Part shown: positions 1-14,215 of the stretch, one piece after another
Layout of the letters: each line of letters opens with the position of its first letter
Position numbering within the stretch: the stretch's first letter is position 1
Assembly (NCBI RefSeq): GCF_030936135.1
Contig: NC_082595.1
Coordinates: 16,877,930-16,941,929, forward strand
DNA: 64,000 nt
Source of the DNA: Gavia stellata
Taxonomy: Eukaryota; Chordata; Aves; Gaviiformes; Gaviidae
Reading direction: 5' to 3'
Position numbers and translations under genes: made by a program
Notes under the pieces: model-generated
Told to the model about the DNA's origin: nothing
The model's database searches: none
The model's input: the letters and a program-made list of their open reading frames with translations, nothing else

Positions 1-1048
1 TGATTTCTTATTACAATATATTAGATCTGGCTCTTTTACTATGGGAGAGAATTAAAAAGGCTGTCTTTAAGCAATAGAGTGCTCACTAAGCAGCTTTGTA
101 TTGAACTGTGGAGATGTTACACAATCTTTATTTTAATAAAGCCTCATATAAGTGTATAGCTATATAATTTTATATCTGTCACAGTATTCAGGCCTGTGCA
201 GAAATTGTGGTCTAAAGAAGACAGTGTGGTTTAGCGATTTGAACAAAGGACTGAGTAAGAGTTCCAGGGCTCTGCAAAAGACTTGCTGTAAATCCTTGGG
301 AGAATTACTTGTCTTCTTTGTATCCCAATTTATCTATCCATAAATTGGAGCTGCTATTAATATATTGCATATAACCATGAGAAGTCTGTTAGAGATCAGA
401 ACAGAACCTGGGAGGCCTTTTTCCCAGGCTTGTCATACAACCTCAGGCCAGTTGTACTTCTTTGGGGGCTTTGCAAACTCATTGAATTCTTCTGCTTGAA
501 GTTGAGAGGTCTTGTCTGTAAAAATACAGTTTACGCTAAAATTCTCTGACTTAGCTGTATCTTCTGGTTTGGAGGAAGCCTGAGCCACAGGAGTGAAGTG
601 GACACTGAAATAAAGCCTTAGAATATAAATAAATCCAAAACAGTCCTCCTAATAACAGCAATTCTTTGTCTCCTGACTTTGTGGCCTAACGTCTGAGGCT
701 CAAGGGGATATAAATACAACACTCTGTGCAATGACTAATTACTCAAAATTCTGTGCATCAGCAGAAGTGGGACTTGTGGTTGACTCTAATATTATCAAAT
801 GCCTTTGCTATTTAATAATCTTGTAGCCGTACATTATTTAGCATGCTGTTTGCACAAAGAACAGTGATTTTATTTCAGCTATCTCTCAACAAAGTAAAAA
901 TGCAGCTGCTAGTAAATGAAGCATTTGGCAGACAATGTGTCTGATGTACAGTTCTCTAAGTTGCTAAGAAGAGAAAAATGTTGTTGAATGTTTAACCTTT
1001 TCCTACCCAAGGATGTAGCAAGGAGTAAAGTGACCACAAAGGGCAAGG
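1..1048. other. Intronic sequence, left edge (RBKS last intron)
   Basis: No exon, RNA gene or clear repeat was recognised here. The stretch is AT-rich and lies upstream of the RBKS terminal exon on the + strand, so it is inferred to be part of the last RBKS intron. Confidence 0.5.
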
Positions 1049-1353
1049 TCTTTTTCTTTTTCTCTTTCTCTTTTTCTTTTTCTTTTTCTTTTTCTTTTTC
1101 TCTTTCTTTTTCTTTTTCTTTTTCTTTTTCTTTTTCTTTTTCTTTTTCTTTTTCTTTTTCTCTTTCTCTTTCTTTTTCTTTTTCTCTTTCTTTTTCTTTT
1201 TTTCTTTTTCTTTTTCTTTTTCTTTTTCTTTTTCTTTTTCTTTTTCTTTTTCTTTTTCTTTTTCTTTTTCTTTTTCTTTTTCTTTTTCTTTTTCTCTTTC
1301 TTTTTCTCTTTCTTTTTCTCTTTCTTTTTCTCTTTCTTTTTCTTTTTTTCTTT
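1049..1353 (+). repeat. (CTTTTT)n polypyrimidine microsatellite, 305 nt
   Basis: Every base on the + strand across this stretch is T or C. The main unit is the hexamer CTTTTT, with scattered TCTC variants and one longer T run near each side of the centre. The - strand is correspondingly pure purine. Long open frames on both strands here (Phe/Leu/Ser-rich on +, Lys/Arg/Glu-rich on -) come from the repeat and are not genes. It lies within the inferred last RBKS intron. Confidence 0.98.
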
Positions 1354-1989
1354 GTCTCATCTTCCCTTTCTTTTTCAAGGAAGGAGAAAAAGTTACTATC
1401 GGGCAAACAGCTTATCTGTCAGTGGGGTTTATTCACACACCAACACAGGGTAATTATGCCCAGAACTCCCATTAACATCCCGCAAACCGACGGCATAATA
1501 GCTTCCTTTCTTTAACATGCAACCAAAATAGGTTAATAAATAAGTTTAGTTCCAGTCATAGCCCACTTTCTGTCTCAGCCTTCTGCATTCCCTCTTTTAC
1601 AAATATGGAATCCATTGAATTTTGGAACAGAAAAACCATGAGGAATAAGTTAATCTGCCAGACACTCCAATCAGCAATCTGCACTGTAAATCTATTTAAA
1701 GCTGCATCTATTATGTTCTGAAGTTCAGCTGAACTGTGAAAGGGCACATGACTGAAATCACTGCATTTGAGTTGACTCACAGTTAAGTGTAGATGGGAAT
1801 TGCTTGACTCTTCACAAGTTTCTGCTTCTGATTCAGGCCTCCTAATGACACTTCAGTTTTTGAAGGCTTGGTCAGTGGCCTAAGGATATACAGGTATCCA
1901 GTGAGGAGAGGAATTGCAAGAATTGCGTCCCTCTGCATTGGCAGTCATCTGAGAATAGGTGGAGCAAGCTGGATGCCCCTCTTTCCTCT

Positions 1990-2200
1990 TTGATAGCAGA
2001 AAGCTATATTATCCCCATTTTACAGATAGGTAAAATGGAACAAAAATGTTAGTGATTAAGTGCTCTGAAGCACTAGCTAAAAATGTCCTGCTCCAAGTTA
2101 CATAGGGAGTTGTGGTGACGTAGCCAAAAATGAAGCACAGGCATATATTGTCCCATGCTACTCTCTTAACTTCTAGACAACATTGTCATGGAAGGAAACA
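1990..2200 (-). repeat. MIR-like SINE relic
   Basis: The + strand text contains a block reading 'ccccattttacagatagg' followed by a diverged tail. This matches the reverse complement of the MIR core, which reads roughly 'cctcatctgtaaaatggggat'. The borders are approximate and the copy is old and diverged. Confidence 0.55.
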
Positions 2201-2779
2201 CTGTTTATCTGCCTAGTAACTGTCTATTTTAATCTGTAAGAGCAAACAATGTAAACAAAATGAGCAAACAGAAGCAGGCTTGTACAGAACAATTTGTAGC
2301 CTTGTTTTCCAGTGGAAGATTCCACAGACCACCCAGGCTTTGCTCTAGTCCTTTTCTCAACCACGGAGCATCTAATTAAATCCCTCTCCATTCCTGACTC
2401 TTAAGTGGAAGAGAGCCTACAGTCCTGTACAGTTTCTTTCCAGATGGAAATGCATAATTTAACAGAGATACAGCTGACAGGGAGAAGTGGGCCCAAAGCA
2501 GTATTAGCATTTGCCACAAATTGCATTAAATTACAAGGGGGTACTTAATGAAGATGTAGAATAAAAGGAAGATTAAAACCAATATTTAGTTTTCTAAGCC
2601 CCTTCTAAGATTGCAGAGTGCCAGGCAACAAAAAACTCATAGTAAAACTGAATTTCTGTCTGAGTTACTTTAGTGATACCTAGAATTGTTTGGTTTTGCT
2701 ACACACCATCAGTATCAGGTCATGACATTTTGTCCCATTGTGTCCTACAGCTTTGTTTCGTGTACTTGTATACATATAC

Positions 2780-2930
2780 GTAAAGTTGCTAAGCACCTGA
2801 CAGTATTTACTACGTCGGTACTCCCAACACAGGTAAAGTACTATTATCACTGTTTTGTAGATGGGGAACAAAAGCACACATGGACTGGCTTGTCAGTAGC
2901 AAGTGAACCTGCTTCCCTTGATAAAACCAT
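2780..2930 (-). repeat. Probable MIR-like SINE relic
   Basis: The stretch has a 'tactattatcactgttttgtagatgggg' type signature around 2840-2865 and then a 'cttgtcagtagcaagtg' tail. This is the order expected of an inverted MIR element. It is more diverged than the copy near 2 kb, and its borders are uncertain. Confidence 0.4.
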
Positions 2931-5900
2931 AACTACTTCTCTATGCTTCTCTTCAAAGAGAATTAGGACTGGAAGAAAAATTTTGTCAGGATATCAGCTG
3001 TCGTATTGTTAGAACTGGACATAGTTGTGGATGTCCACATAAATGAGTAAGTACATAGCAGTGCAGAGTTGCTTTGCATTGGATGCTTCTTGAAGAGGCT
3101 GTAAGGGGTTTATGGAAATGTGCTATGAGGACAGGTGCTTTGGCTCCACTACTGTCATACTGAGAAATATTCCAGTTTGGAAGTTAACCCACTTGATTGG
3201 TCTGGATAGAAAAAAGTGGGGATGCTGGCAGCATTTGTGCACCAACTGAAATGTTTTGTTTGGGGTCCAAAACACGTGAAGGATACAGCATCCAACACCT
3301 GAGCCTGAGATCACATTCTGATAAGGTCTAGGGAAACCAAGTTCAGAATTATCTTAAAGCTATCTTTGTGCCATCTCATTTCTGGGATGCTTTAGTAAAT
3401 GAAACAATGGTATAATTTATACAGGTTGAGAGCAGAGGAGCAAAGTAGGAAGCAACCCTTTTATTGCTTCTCTTGGGCTAACTATGTCTTGCAATGCAAG
3501 TCCAAATCATTGCAGCAGAACATGCTGCATCCCTCATGTAGCTCACCCTGTGTTTGGAGCAGATATTGGGCTGCCAATGCACGCACACAAGATAGTGTCA
3601 GTTGTAATGGTGCATAGCTGTCTGGGATATCTGAGTTGCACAAAGGATGGAGAGGAAGGAAGACCAACTGTGTGCAGCCATCCTTTCTAATTAAATTCCT
3701 GCAGTTAAAAATAGCTGGTGGAAGCTGGCACTTCTGGCACATCCCAAGCGTCACCTTCCCAAGAATCTTTTTCTGGCCTGAGCTGTAGGAAGTTGAAAAT
3801 GTGATCTGCTGTGTAATAGTGCAGCATATTCTTGGCCAAAGTCCTCATCATTTTTTACCTCTTGCATTTATGGTTAGCTTACAAATGTCATATGCCTCCT
3901 TTTCTTCTTTAAAATTAGTCTCTGCAGAACCAGGTATCATCCTGGCTATTGTGGAACGTAACCTACTCTTCTCAGTTTGTTCACATCAGTTCTGGCTATG
4001 GTGAGAAAGAAAGCAAACCTGGGTCCCAAGCCCCTTGCCTATTTAGTTACCCAGAAATGCCAATTGCAGTAATGTTGATATTGAACTAAGACCTGATTTC
4101 CCCCAGCAGAGTTTTCATTGCCACGCAATTTTGGTCACTACAGAAACCAGAAAGGTTTGCGTTGGATCAGTGATATTGCATAATTAGGTTTTCAAAAGAA
4201 CAAGAACAGAGAAATGAGAATAGTGGGGAAATCAAGCTTCTTGCTTTTGCAAATTCTAACCACAGAAAATGCCAGAAGTTTTATTTCTTATCAAGAATAA
4301 AGGACTTAATCTTTAGTGGCCTGTCCCATGGACAGAATATATTTTATAGCTTCAAATAGACAAATGGAAGAAAGCTAAAACCGTAAGTTTTGGTGGTTGA
4401 TGGCAGTAACCTATATGAATGTCTTTAATAGCCAGTTTGCAGTTGAGTGTAATGATTTTTCCGCTTTTCTCAGGGTTTTGTTTTGCGTCTGTGTGTGTAG
4501 AGGTGGACACACAGATATAAAACCAGCTGTCCTAGAACAACTCAGCTGTAGAAAAGCAAATTCCCGAATTCTGGCAGCAATGTTTGTTAACTGCCCAAAT
4601 GGCTATAAGGAGTATTGGTTTTATTCATTTCAAAGCACAAATAGACACAGAAAAACAGGGAAAAGATAAGGAAAGTCTCTGCAAGCTCCTGCCTCATTGT
4701 TGGTGTCTGTGATTTTGCTACTGAAATCATTAAGCAGGCAGTATGTTTGTTGGAAAGATCCATTTTACAGGGAATCCAGCAGAGAATGTCTTTCTGCCAG
4801 AAGCGGTGCCTTGGTGCTCACCTACTGCTGAAGACCATGAGCGAGGTGCAGGAGTCCTGCTTTCTGCACGCCTGCCCCACAGGTTAAGGACAACAGAATG
4901 GGTGGGTAGCAGAGAACAATACTCTAGACGAGAGCAGCAGTTCTGGCTTGTAGGTCACATCTAGCTGAACTTAGGGAGAGGAGATACAACTCAAGTACTC
5001 ATCAAAAAGATTAGACAAACTCACTCGGAAAAAAAAGCAGAGAGCTGGCAAGAGGACAATGCTAGAGTGAGCTCAGACAAAAAAAACTCCTGAAGTTTGG
5101 TGGTTTTTTTTTTCCCTCCAGGATATGTAGTTCAGAGGTAGGCGGGAGCAGTGGCCAGCCAACAAAGGCTAGATACTGTGGTTTTGAAAGAGGCATTCGA
5201 GCATATGGAGCTTTCGTGCAAAAAAAGAATGTTTTTTTGATCAATTCCAGGCGAGATGGCAGTTGTGTCATTCTGAGTGCATCTCGTCAGATAGATGGGA
5301 TCACTAAGAGTCTTTGGCATTTTCAGTCTGAGAGAAAAAAACACATGTGGCTAGTGAAATTGCCCAGCAAGGAGATTTCCCCCTTCTGAGTTGGCTGTTA
5401 GATTATGGGGTCCTGAAGCCATGTCAGCCCCTGACGTGATACCGGGTGACACAGTCAGTGACAGTTTGGCCAGTTTTCTCCTGGTTGGGGGGCTCATTGT
5501 TTGGAAGGGAAACCCACTGCCAGTATTTGCAGTGTACTATCAGAATAATGTGATGTATTCTGGGCAGGTCTTCAGCTCTAGTTTCATTTGTTCATTAAAT
5601 GAAATTTGTGAATTATCACATAAGCGTGAGCTTTGTTAGGAAGAAATTACAAGCTGGCATGAGTGTGACATGAATAATGAAGGGAGTGAAGTACTTCTCA
5701 AGGAAGTGAGAAAAGTGAAGCTTTTGATTAGAGTAGGAGAGTAGCTGCGTGTTGTTGAGGCTTGATAAACCAGTTTGAGAAGTACAAATCAACCTTCTGA
5801 GGAGCTGCTATATTTAGCACCGAGCTTCAACCACAAGACCGATTCCGTGCAAGCTCAAACTTTGGGAAAGGTAGATACAGCTCCTGTAGCACGTTCAACT

Positions 5901-8900
5901 GAAAGTCTGTCTTATTTCTGTTAGTGGTGATACCTGCGTGTTTCCCTGTTGTTGACACATCTTGGTATATATGCTGTTCTTTGCAAGAGTGCCACTGGAG
6001 AGTTTTGTATTGAGCTGAAGTGTAATGAGAGTTTTCCAGTACTGTGTTTCGTATGTCATAAGTTTTCTATATGCACTCCAGCAAAAAAAACCAAGTGTGG
6101 AGGGTTTCCCCTGCTGGTTTTGAGCTTCTCTGTGAGGTACGGACTTTCAGATCAAATGAAAGGAGGTCACAGATCATAGCTCAAGTGTGAAACCAGGGGA
6201 GAAGCAGGTACCAAGGCAAAAGCTAACTGAAGCTTAAACTGAAAATTTACACAGAAGTGTATCCTAAATTGATATATTCCTTGCCAAAATATCTATCACT
6301 CTGGTAGCATAGGAATCAGAGTAGTGGTGAATTGTTTGGTTGATGGGAATCTCACAGGTTCAGCAACATGGATCCGTTGTTTTCACAACAGCATGTGGAG
6401 TTCCTTGTTCAGTGCTCTTACTCCATTGTATAAGAAATAAATTCATCACCTCTCATTAATGCTATTTGGAGTTGAAAGGAGTTTATAGGAGCATCATCAC
6501 ACTGAATTGTTTCAATGATTCAGAAAACAGAGTGCTCCCTGTGGGTGAATACTTCATCGGCTTTCTGGGGTTAGTCTATAACACAGAATAACTTTCTTCC
6601 CCGGTGCTGAGTGGCATACTGGAATATTATTACATGGCAGGATGAAGCTCTCCTGTGCTCCCTCCCAGATTTCATCAGTGTGCGCTAAGAGAAAGCTATC
6701 ACCTCACAGGTATCTTGCAGTATTTTTCTTGTAAACAGCAAGGTGGGAGCTCCTCTGTTCTTATCCTGACTGAGAGTCTAGCAGACCCATGGGCAACTCG
6801 TGGAGGTCCACTTACTAATTTTGGATATCTCAGTTTTGGGGTTCCCATGCTGTGCCTCATTTTCAAAGGATGGGTAGCTCATGTGACTCCCGTTAAAGTC
6901 CGTGCAAGATCAGGAGCTCTGAATTCAGCCCACAGACGTCTCAAAGTGGGTGTTCCTAACATTCTTGATCGTGTTGTGTTCATTTTCCATTATGTGAAAT
7001 GAGAGCACTATTACCTGCCTTCAGAACAAATGCTGTATAGGGGCTTTGAAATGTAAAGGAGGACTGTGTGATATTGCCAGATCTCTAGATACTTTCAGCT
7101 GTGCTTTTTAGATGACCTACAAATTAAAAATTGCAGAGTTGTGAATGTTGTATGTTTTATTTCCAACATTCACCATAAACCAGATAACTTTTCTGGGGAA
7201 TTCATGCTTCTGTAATGCTTGTCACTGATCTTTTTAGAAACAGTGAATAACATAATGTAGTAGGATGCTTCAGAAAGGAAAGAAAATGCATGCAGGAGGC
7301 CTTGTATTGAGATTAATCTCTCAGGAATGCAGGGGGTTAACGGTCAGGCTGATTAATCACTGTTAATGAACCATCAGGAAATCTGTCAGGAAGTGGGTAA
7401 AAATTCCTGACGGCTGATGTGAAGCATTGTGTAGTGTGCTTTGGTTTTGATGTTTCCCAACTGATAGTCTACAGTGGCTGTAGTTTAGTTACCTCTAAGT
7501 TCTCAAGACATGTGAAGGACTAGATGACATGCTGCCCTTGTTCAGCTTGAGTAAGTGAGCAAGAAATTTTCCCTGTGCACGGCTATGCAAGTACAATGCA
7601 ACATAAAGGCAAGAAAGTCAAGGATTACTCCTTCCCACGGCTTCCCAGAACGGAGTCTGGAAAAGATACAGAAAGGAAGTGTGATCGTTCCCTTATTCCT
7701 CCAGTCTGAGCCCACGGGGTACAGGGGGAAGAGTGGAACAGGCGGCTTTCCTTGTGTGAATGAGGAGCCAGAGTATTAGGACTTGGATACACAACTGAGT
7801 TAATGAATTGCCTGGTGTTGACCGAGGGTGAGGTTTCACAGTTGGCTTAAGCTGATCCAAGATCTTGCTGCTGTTGAAAGGAGTGTTTCTAACCTCTTTC
7901 TCCTTTGCATTGGATTAGCTATCATGTGGTAATACAGCAGCTTGCTGATCTGGGTGGAAATTAATGTTTCTTGGTCAGAGTTGGCTGGCTTAGTCTTCAG
8001 ATGGATCAGAGAACTGATCTGCCTCACTGCTTGGCCATACGAGTGCTAGATCTAATGTAGGGGAGGACGTGAGAACATGAGACAGGGATAAAAAATGAGT
8101 GGGGACTGAGCCTTTCAGCAATAACATAACCATGGATTGGCTTAAGCCTATTATGAAACTGCAGTCTGAATCACTGGAATTAAGAGTGCAGTCAACCTAC
8201 AGGGAATGCAAATTAAAATGTGTTAGCTTACACCTCCCGCCATTGTTAAACAGTGGTTGAATGCAGCCATTCTGCACGTGGCTGGGAGGAAGGATGGTGG
8301 GGCAGCAGCATAACAGTTCCCCATGACTTGGTCTGGAGTGTGCAGACCACATCAGACAGCGTCGGTGTGTGTTTGGGGAAGGCAGAGGGGAAGAAGAAAG
8401 GAACAGACAAGCACTGCTACCATGGATTCTCTCTATATATTTTCCTTTGGCTTAGGGTAACATGTTCTAGCTTGTCCTTGTGACAAGACTGCAGAAACTC
8501 TCAGTTACCAGAGCACAGATTAAGCACAGTAATGCGGTTGTGGATCCAGACCTTAAAGGTCTGGGACACGATGTGCTTCTCCTAGTACTTCTCCTTTATT
8601 TTCAACCCAAATAGCTTTGCAGTGCTCTCTAGTCTGCACCAAAAGCCTAACTTAGACCTAAAAAGGTGAGCCCTGCTACTTGTTTCAAGTTCATTTGGTT
8701 TTTATTGCAAAATTTGGTAGTTCCATGTTAAGGACTTTTTATCATTTTGTTCTGGTTCAAAACTCCACGTATAGATATAGGAATAACTGTGCTAGTGGAA
8801 AATCTCTTTGTAATTTTCAAATATTTCAGGTTTTAGAGGTTCGTGACCAAAGGTCTGCTCCTGTAGGCACAGCCATGCAAAGCTCCACCAGTATCTGTAG

Positions 8901-9121
8901 GGTGCCCTACAAAGACAGCAATTCTTCCACACAGCATCAGCAATCCCAGACAGCATGGGAGTAGTCACCCTTGTTAGGTCTTGAGCTTAGGAAATACTTT
9001 GAAGATAGTCAAATTAGTTTCATTTCAGGAGAGTTTCAAGATAATGACGTTTTAGTTTAAGTTAAAGACTGTCTTAATTCAAACTGCCAAAATATCTCTC
9101 CAGTGAAACATAAGGAAAAAT

Positions 9122-9134
9122 GGGGGGGGGGGGG
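9122..9134 (+). repeat. Poly-G run (13 nt)
   Basis: Thirteen consecutive G residues inside the RBKS intron. It could form a G-quadruplex within or between strands, and it is prone to length error in sequencing. Confidence 0.95.
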
Positions 9135-12100
9135 AATGTTAAATCCCCCAAAAATAAAAAAAAAAGTATTGCATGGGCAAATAAATGCAAAAGTCAAAAA
9201 CCCAGCCAATAACATTTCCAGAAATAAACCATTCTCCATCATCTAGAGGATAAACATGGGCTCTTTCAGGGAGAAGGAAATCATAAAAATAAAGACAAAA
9301 AAAAAAAAGCATTATAACTGATTCAGCCACTCTTACCAAGGGATATTTTACTCCCTGAGCATTTCAGCTGAAATTATCTCTTAGCTGAGATCCAGACCCT
9401 CTTGGCACAAGAGTGTCTGAATATATCTCGAAGGCTGGAAATGTTTCTCCAGTTCCACTAGTAACCTTTCATCAAAGCACAGCCCAGGGATTCTTGTAGA
9501 GAGACATAGGCTTTCCCCACTTATGAGGAATGGATAGTGAGTGTCTTCGCTGACAGATATTTTTGTGTTATGTAGGGCTAATTTGTAGTTTGGGTACAGA
9601 GTAGGCAGGGGTACAGCAAGGAATGTTGAGCAGATGTGACACAGAGCAATAGCATCCTTAACATAATCGAGTATCACACGGTTATGGAGTGCTATAAATA
9701 CTACAGGAATTCTCCGAGGCCCAATTCCTTTGATAGAGTTGGGCATCTCTGCATTGCCATGCATTTAGACTGCACTAAATCAGTGTAATCCTCAGGCTTT
9801 GTTCATGTGTGCAGTGCTTTGAATGCTCCTAGGAGACTATAAGCATCATGGCAAGCAATATCGTTGATTCTACATTATAATGCAGTTTCTGACAGCTTTA
9901 GGATTGATGTTTTGATTTGTTCACTAAATGAGGAATTTATCATTACAGGCATGCCTAATGTTTCTCTTGTACTGCTATGCAACACATCATTCCTTTTAGG
10001 ACTTGGTAACATGCTCTTACAATATATTTAATGGAATGAATCAGTGTAATACACAGAGCGCACATGGACTGTGACTTCTTGAAAAATCACCTGAGGAAGG
10101 TTTTCTGACATTCAGTAACAAACGTCAGGCTTCAGGAGCCAGAACCCCCTCCTGTTCTTAACATGGTTGCCTTTACTCTTGCCCAAGAGGACAGGCTGGG
10201 AGGGCGAAGGCTGAGCAAGAGGTTGCCCTGGAACAAGGCAGTGCAACTGCTGTGACACTGTGAACTGTAACTTTTGGCCTCTTGGCCTCCAAATTTTTTT
10301 GGTGAACAAGTCATCTTATTGTGTAAGTGAAACGCATCCTATTATTCTATGCATGATTGATTGAAAAATGCTTTACTTGCTGGAAAGACTGTTGAACAAT
10401 ATAGTTTCCACTTACAAAGCACTTTCCTTAAAAAGCTTCCCAGGGCAGCATCGTATAAAAATAGTTATACTGAAGTTGCGAACCAGCTTCTGACAAATCA
10501 GGACTAACAAAAGCTAAGGTATAAATAGAAGTGTTTTTGCGGGTTTTCTCTTCTCTAGGGGCACAGAATCTCAATCAATGCTGGACTGTAACAAACAAAA
10601 ATGCCCTTTTCCAGACACACAGGAAAACAAGGACCTTCCAGACAAGTGGCACAGAATATAAATAGGTTTTCAAAACTGCTTCAAAACCATAAAACTTAGT
10701 CAAAACCGTAACATTTGCATTTTAGAACTAGCCACACCATATCAGACAAATTTTTTGATCTAATTCTTCATTTTATTTCATACAAACTAGCATCTCCTGC
10801 TTTAGAGAAAGGTTAAACAAGTTATATTTTTATAATTGTGGAATAAATTGTCTTCAGGCACTCAAGGATATGAGGATTATGTCAAGTCTGCAATGTATTA
10901 GGATTCCTGGAAGACAAATGCTAAAGAATGTAAAATTTTACATATTCTGTGTTTATATTTTGTCAGTGGCCAGAATAAATGCACCTTACTGGTCATTTTC
11001 AAAATCCATTGTTTTTGCAAAGTAGGTTATATTTTTTTTCTTATAGCAGGTTTTGAAACAGCTAAATGTAAAGCTAATATTTGCTAACCCAGAGTTTGGA
11101 TAATGTTGATTTTACTCTGAACCTGTTCCTTCTTCTGCCCTGTGCTGACCTTTTCTCAATCTACCAAACCCAATGTAGTTTAATCCACATTACCAAAGAG
11201 GGAAGGTCTGTTTCTGTAAGCTGAAAATAGTTCTTGCTGCAGCTGAATCAGTTCTGCTATTGCTTTTTAAGTCACGTTTGACCAGTCATGTCTGCACAGA
11301 CCAGAAGCAAGGTTGAACAGGGTATCTACAGAATCGGTATGATGTGTGCCGCTGTTTTCAGTGTAGTAGCTCCTGTAGTGAAAACACCCCACACACAAAA
11401 TATTTACTTACCAACAACTGAATTTATGATACCCTTGGTGTCTGTAGTAGCTGAGCTTTAGAGATACTGACTGCTTCAGTCTATGTATGGGAAGTAAGGA
11501 TTTCAGCAAAAGTTTACTGGCATCAAATCTTTCTGCATATTCTCCTGTCATCCCATAATCTTTTCTCTTGCAAAGAAATACTAGGGGGCCTTTTTCCATT
11601 CTGCATGGAAGTCTGCTGTTCACCCCCTTTTCCACCTTTGTAGTCATTTAACATTGTTCAGCCTCGCCAAAAGGAAGATCTACAGCTGTCTCACAACCTC
11701 AGGGCATCACCCACAAGTGGAGAGGCACAGTAACATTGCAGGGAGAACTTACATTCCATCTCGCCATCATCCAAACTAAAACCTGGGTAATGTGTGGTTA
11801 GTCTTTTTTTGCTCCAATAGCAAACAGTGCAGCAGCTATTTGGGGCAGTATTTAGTTACCTCCATTTAAAAAAAGGATCAAAAAGACAGTATTCTACTCC
11901 GTGCTGCTGTCGGGTAATAGTTTATGCTATTTGACACTAGATAATCTGAGTATTCCTCATTAAAATAATATTTGGCTGCTTCCATTACCCAGTGATCACT
12001 GTATGAGAAATATTAGATGTAAAAATGATGAGTTCTTCCTGCTAGAGCTACAGCATTAACAGATCTGCTCGCTGAAATTCTACTTCTGTCTGTAACAGCA

Positions 12101-14041
12101 GTGCCAAAATAGCTTTAATAATTAATCATGCACCGATTAGATTATAAACTCTGAGAATGGCTGGAGATTTTTGTATTATGCATCAGACAAAAGACACTGG
12201 CAATGCTTAACTAGCAGTCACCTGCTCCTGCTCCACCTGCCATTGTGGGAGCTCTCTGGAAACCAGAAGGGAGACAAAGGCCCAACAGAAATTGATAAAA
12301 ACTTTCACCTGTCCCCGGTGTGTTCAGGAATACAGAACTGTTGAAACAGGTGCTGCTACAGCTGCATCCTGGGGTACAACTTCACTTATTAACTTGTAAT
12401 TTGCCAGGTGACATTCTACATCCTACCCCACTGTGAAGGCGATGGAAGACAGTGTCCAAACTTCAGGCTAAGTGAGAGTTAAGCAGGGAGTTTCCTGACT
12501 GGGAACACCAATGCAAACAGCTGCTGTGGCGGGGCTGGGTAAGGAGAGACAAGGCATGGCGTGGGCGCCTGTTTCCTGCGCTTACCCCCTTTAGGGTTCC
12601 CTCGCAATTGCCACGCTGCTCTGCCCTGTCAGCTGCTTGTAATGTTACGAACAGATTTCTGTGGAAATGGTGTTTTTTTGCCGGAATGGTATTATATGCA
12701 GCTGATTGTAGGGTAAGTAGGAATTTAACACTGAGAACCACTAGAACTCAAAATTGGAAAATTGTTTCCTAGCCTTAACTTTCAGTTAGAAATTTTGCTC
12801 AGCTATCTTCACCAACTTTTTCCAGGCCCTTTGCTCTTGTCCCATGACTCCTGGGGCATATTTATTACAACTACAGAGGCAAAACCCCTCAGGGGAGTTA
12901 GTCCCTATGCTAGTTCTCGAATGAAGTAAGATATGACCAGTATGTCCAGCGTAATGCTTTTACTGGTATAAAAGCATGATTAAAAGAAGGGGACCTGAGA
13001 ACCAGTTTTGTGGTACCAACAAGAATTGTTATCAGTCTGGCCTTAGAAATCAAGCCAGTTTTAGGGGAGGAGGGGGAAGGGACACTGGAATGAAATGAGC
13101 AAATCAAGCTAAAAATGATTCATTTTGCCAGTTGTTGGGGACACTACACAGCACTGAACATCGTGAAACAACAGTTATTGTTAAAAAGCACTCAGGAGGC
13201 AAACAGTTGTCATTCCCTGCTGATCAGAGCAGAGCTAGTGGTATCTGGGCTAGAGGGGCAGACTAAGCTGGGGCACAGCCAGCACCCGTGCGGGGAAGGC
13301 GTACTCCCTGTTTGCCCAGGGCTTGCACAGGGTGGGCCAGAGCATCAGGCAGCTCTCCTGGGAGACACTGCCTGGGGACGGGTGGCTCAAGAGGGCCACA
13401 GCTGCCAGAGCTCCAGGTGAATGTCACTGTCCTCCACCCCCATGGTCAAACTCAGCACAGGTGGGAAAGCTCGCCCCAGGAATGAGTGGTTTATGTGACA
13501 GACACAGCATAGACCTTCGTTAGTGGGACCTTTTTAATGAACAACAGCTAAGTTCTGGAGGCATCAAAATATCGCTCTGCAACTAGGAATTTACAGACAC
13601 CACAAGCCACATAGCTTATTTTTCCCCTTTTCTCTGTCCCTTCTACCACTGCCCTTTATGAAAAACAGAAGTTAAATGAGAGAAAAATAGCTTTAATGAA
13701 ACATTCAGGTTGAGAAATCAAAATTGGACACTCCAACAACAGGAAGTTTCAAAAGCAGTGTTTATAACAGCATGTTGTTGAACTGTAGCACACTTGCTTT
13801 TCTTTTTCTTTAAGCCATACTATAGTGTGTACCTTGATTCAACAGCTGGGCACAAAGATAGTATCATGGCGTTAGTTTAACATGGCAGAATTTCCTAGGC
13901 ATAGAAAAGTGAATTAAACTCAATCCCTGAACAATTTCCTGACTTCTACAATCAGCGCTGCAACTTTTGTCTTTCCAGTGAACGCACCTGAACTGTTTCC
14001 CTGTGCGAGTACACTTAAACTTGTTTGTTATTTTATTCTAG

Positions 14042-14215
<174 letters not shown>

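Larger units (their letters stand above)
1354..14041 (+). other. RBKS: Last intron of RBKS (3' part)
   Basis: This is inferred to be the 3' portion of the intron before the RBKS terminal exon. The 3' splice site is at 14040-14041, after a T-rich tract (tgtttgttattttattctag). I looked by eye for the upstream RBKS exon, which in the family ends just before the GAGD motif with a Val-Asp-Thr-Thr-like sequence, and for other conserved ribokinase segments. I did not find them, so the other exons probably lie outside the window. The stretch holds MIR-like relics, a 13-G run at 9122-9134 and an AT-rich block near 12.1 kb. Open frames inside it, such as one of 127 codons at 9381-9764 on the - strand, lack support. 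Confidence 0.7.

Noticed and set aside
909-1515. Long open frames on both strands (Phe/Leu-rich on +, Lys/Arg/Glu-rich on -)
   Set aside because: They are produced by the (CTTTTT)n tract and have no coding signature.
9381-9764. 127-codon open frame on the - strand in the RBKS intron
   Set aside because: It has no recognised domain, promoter or splice context. A frame of this length is expected by chance in tens of kb.
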